Shown here: one piece after another, positions 62,951 through 64,000 of the stretch
How the letters are laid out: each line of letters starts with the position of its first letter
How positions within the stretch are numbered: the stretch's first letter is position 1
NCBI GenBank assembly: GCA_963701245.1
Contig: OY969576.1
Coordinates: 1,736,001 to 1,800,000, forward strand
Direction: 5' to 3'
DNA: 64,000 nt
DNA from: CAWCCP01 sp963701245
GTDB lineage: Bacteria; Patescibacteriota; Saccharimonadia; Saccharimonadales; UBA4665
Notes under the pieces: model-generated
What the model was told of the DNA's origin: nothing
Seen by the model: the letters and a program-made list of their open reading frames with translations, nothing else
The model's database searches: none
Program-made: the position numbers and the translations under genes

Positions 62951-62975
62951 AAAAGACCCTGTCGCAGGGTCTTTT
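62951..62975 (+). terminator. terminator after the pilin genes
   Basis: AAAAGACCCTG (62951-62961), loop TCG, CAGGGTCTTTT (62965-62975): a perfect 11 bp stem with a T-run, 22 nt after the second prepilin stop. Confidence 0.9.
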
Positions 62976-63067
62976 ACTATGTGTGGCCGTGATGTAAGTG
63001 ACGGCTTTATTGACCTTGTGGCAGCGGGTATATTTCACCTAAAAAAACGCTAAATACTACAGTTTTG

Positions 63068-63076
63068 TGATACTAT
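63068..63076 (+). promoter_or_regulatory. extended -10 of the prepilin peptidase gene
   Basis: TGA-TACTAT; ATG 63084 is 7 nt downstream with no Shine-Dalgarno sequence. The ATGs at 63075 and 63078 overlap or abut the box and are unlikely starts. Confidence 0.5.
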
Positions 63077-63083
63077 GATGCTC

Positions 63084-63932
63084 ATGGTTATTGCGATACT
63101 TATCGTAGTGGGTCTCTGTTTGGGGAGCTTTATTAATGCTTTAGTCTGGAGAATCCACGAGCAATCTACTGAATCAGCAAAAAAGCGTCCGAGTAAACGG
63201 TATCTGAAGCAGTTATCAATTATGCATGGTCGCTCGATGTGTTCATATTGTCACCATGAATTGACCGTGAAGGACCTCATACCGGTCATTAGCTGGTTGA
63301 CACTGAATGGCAAATGTCGGTATTGCAATAAACCGATTTCAGATAGTCCAATTATTGAACTTATCACTGCGCTACTTTTTCTTTTCTCTTATGTCTTTTG
63401 GCCTGTCGTCCTCAGTGGTGGATTGCAAACTGTCATTTTCATATTCTGGTTAGCACTGCTGGTTGGCTTTATTGCACTGACAATATATGACTTCCGTTGG
63501 TTGTTATTACCGAACCGTATTATCTATCCACTCGCTGTTATTGCTGTAGTACAAGCACTGCTTGTTGCAGTAACTTCTACTGATCCATATTCAGTATTTC
63601 TAAATATGATTATTGCCGTTGCTATCGGTGGCGGTATTTTTTATGTATTATTTCAGATTTCAGGAGGCCGTTGGATAGGGGGCGGAGATGTCAAATTGGG
63701 TTGGCTATTGGGTTTGGTTGTTGCGACGCCCGAGCGAAGCCTACTTATGCTTTTTATTGCTGCACTAACGGGCAGCATAGTATCAATACCACTCTTAATT
63801 AGAGGTAGGCTAAACCGAAAAGACGTTATTCCATTTGGTCCATTTCTAATACTGGCGGCCATAATTGTTCAACTTTTTGGTGTTCATATCCTGACCTGGT
63901 ATCAAACTGCGTTATTGGTACCCGGATATTAA
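63084..63932 (+). CDS. pilD: prepilin peptidase (leader peptidase/N-methyltransferase)
   Basis: About 282 residues. The N-terminal membrane helix and GLCLGSFINALVWR motif, the zinc-binding CSYC...CRYC pair (SYCHHELTVKDLIPVISWLTL; GKCRYCNKPIS), and the aspartic protease residues in YDFRWLLLPN and GGGDVKLGWLLGL are all present, with about seven membrane helices. It cleaves and N-methylates the prepilins encoded just upstream. Start chosen from the promoter position. Confidence 0.94.
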   Translation: MVIAILIVVGLCLGSFINALVWRIHEQSTESAKKRPSKRYLKQLSIMHGRSMCSYCHHELTVKDLIPVISWLTLNGKCRYCNKPISDSPIIELITALLFLFSYVFWPVVLSGGLQTVIFIFWLALLVGFIALTIYDFRWLLLPNRIIYPLAVIAVVQALLVAVTSTDPYSVFLNMIIAVAIGGGIFYVLFQISGGRWIGGGDVKLGWLLGLVVATPERSLLMLFIAALTGSIVSIPLLIRGRLNRKDVIPFGPFLILAAIIVQLFGVHILTWYQTALLVPGY

Positions 63933-63950
63933 GCAAACGTAATAACTAAG

Positions 63951-64000
63951 GTGGGTAAACAGCTACAACGATACATATTTGGTGACCAAGATCAAAGTGC
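63951..64000 (+). CDS. possible start of another gene (cut by window edge)
   Basis: A GTG at 63951 opens a frame running to the window end (reads MGKQLQRYIFGDQDQS). The ribosome binding site is weak (CTAAG), so this may be chance. Confidence 0.2.
   Translation, partial: MGKQLQRYIFGDQDQS

Noticed and set aside
1..64000. Recoded TGA (glycine) as in Gracilibacteria and Absconditabacteria
   Set aside because: TGA ends conserved-length genes such as the homocysteine methyltransferase (9954-9956), and conserved proteins read through without internal TGA; standard code fits.
1..64000. tRNA genes, rRNA genes or CRISPR arrays
   Set aside because: No cloverleaf with a T-loop GTTCRA pattern and no regularly spaced repeats were seen by eye in the gaps; a covariance search could still find something missed.

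Overview
The window reads as a compact, gene-dense bacterial chromosome with short intergenic gaps and the standard genetic code (TGA is used as a stop, for example at the end of the homocysteine methyltransferase gene). The gene content suggests a Patescibacteria/CPR genome, most likely Saccharibacteria (TM7): a secretin-less type IV pilus locus, a large secreted surface protein, a LytR-CpsA-Psr protein, a Pro-rich DHH-like protein, an EF-P with an arginine tip, and several small membrane proteins of unknown function. The lineage call is inferred from gene content only.

Layout. 1-753: an amidotransferase-like N-terminus and a cyclase-family enzyme in one operon. 865-8129: an accessory stretch with a replication-relaxation protein, a PD-(D/E)XK nuclease-like protein, decayed IS110 and IS200 elements, a frameshifted ParB-like gene and an exonuclease/GIY-YIG fusion whose stop codon lies inside the IS200 end. 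8230-20850: homocysteine S-methyltransferase behind what looks like a methionine-responsive attenuator, then small and membrane proteins, a kinase-like P-loop protein, a P-type ATPase, 5-formyl-THF cyclo-ligase, DNA polymerase I and a ROK protein. 20956-28868: a HAD hydrolase, a DciA-like protein, a trehalase-like hydrolase, MutM, a trehalose-6-phosphate synthase/phosphatase fusion and the Pol III delta subunit. 28873-43302: information processing genes (rpsT, truB, rpsO, pnp, family 4 UDG, RNase J, ftsK, rpsF-ssb-rpsR, efp, tlyA). 43427-51782: a degenerate phosphoribosyltransferase, a Crp/Fnr regulator, a PH-domain protein, YchF, an LCP protein, and a divergent MarR/MFS pair. 51975-63932: a surface protein and a pilus locus in the order pilM, pilN, pilO, small membrane protein, pilB, pilT, pilC, two prepilins, pilD.

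Two themes stand out. First, a Met-rich leader ORF at 8812-8889 overlaps one arm of mutually exclusive antiterminator and terminator structures just upstream of the homocysteine methyltransferase gene: a ribosome-mediated attenuator in an unexpected lineage. Second, about a dozen start codons lie 6-8 nt downstream of a -10 hexamer with no Shine-Dalgarno sequence, implying frequent leaderless mRNAs beside a second class of genes with good ribosome binding sites. A structured leader with a five-codon mini-ORF precedes ftsK.

No tRNA, rRNA or CRISPR array was recognised.
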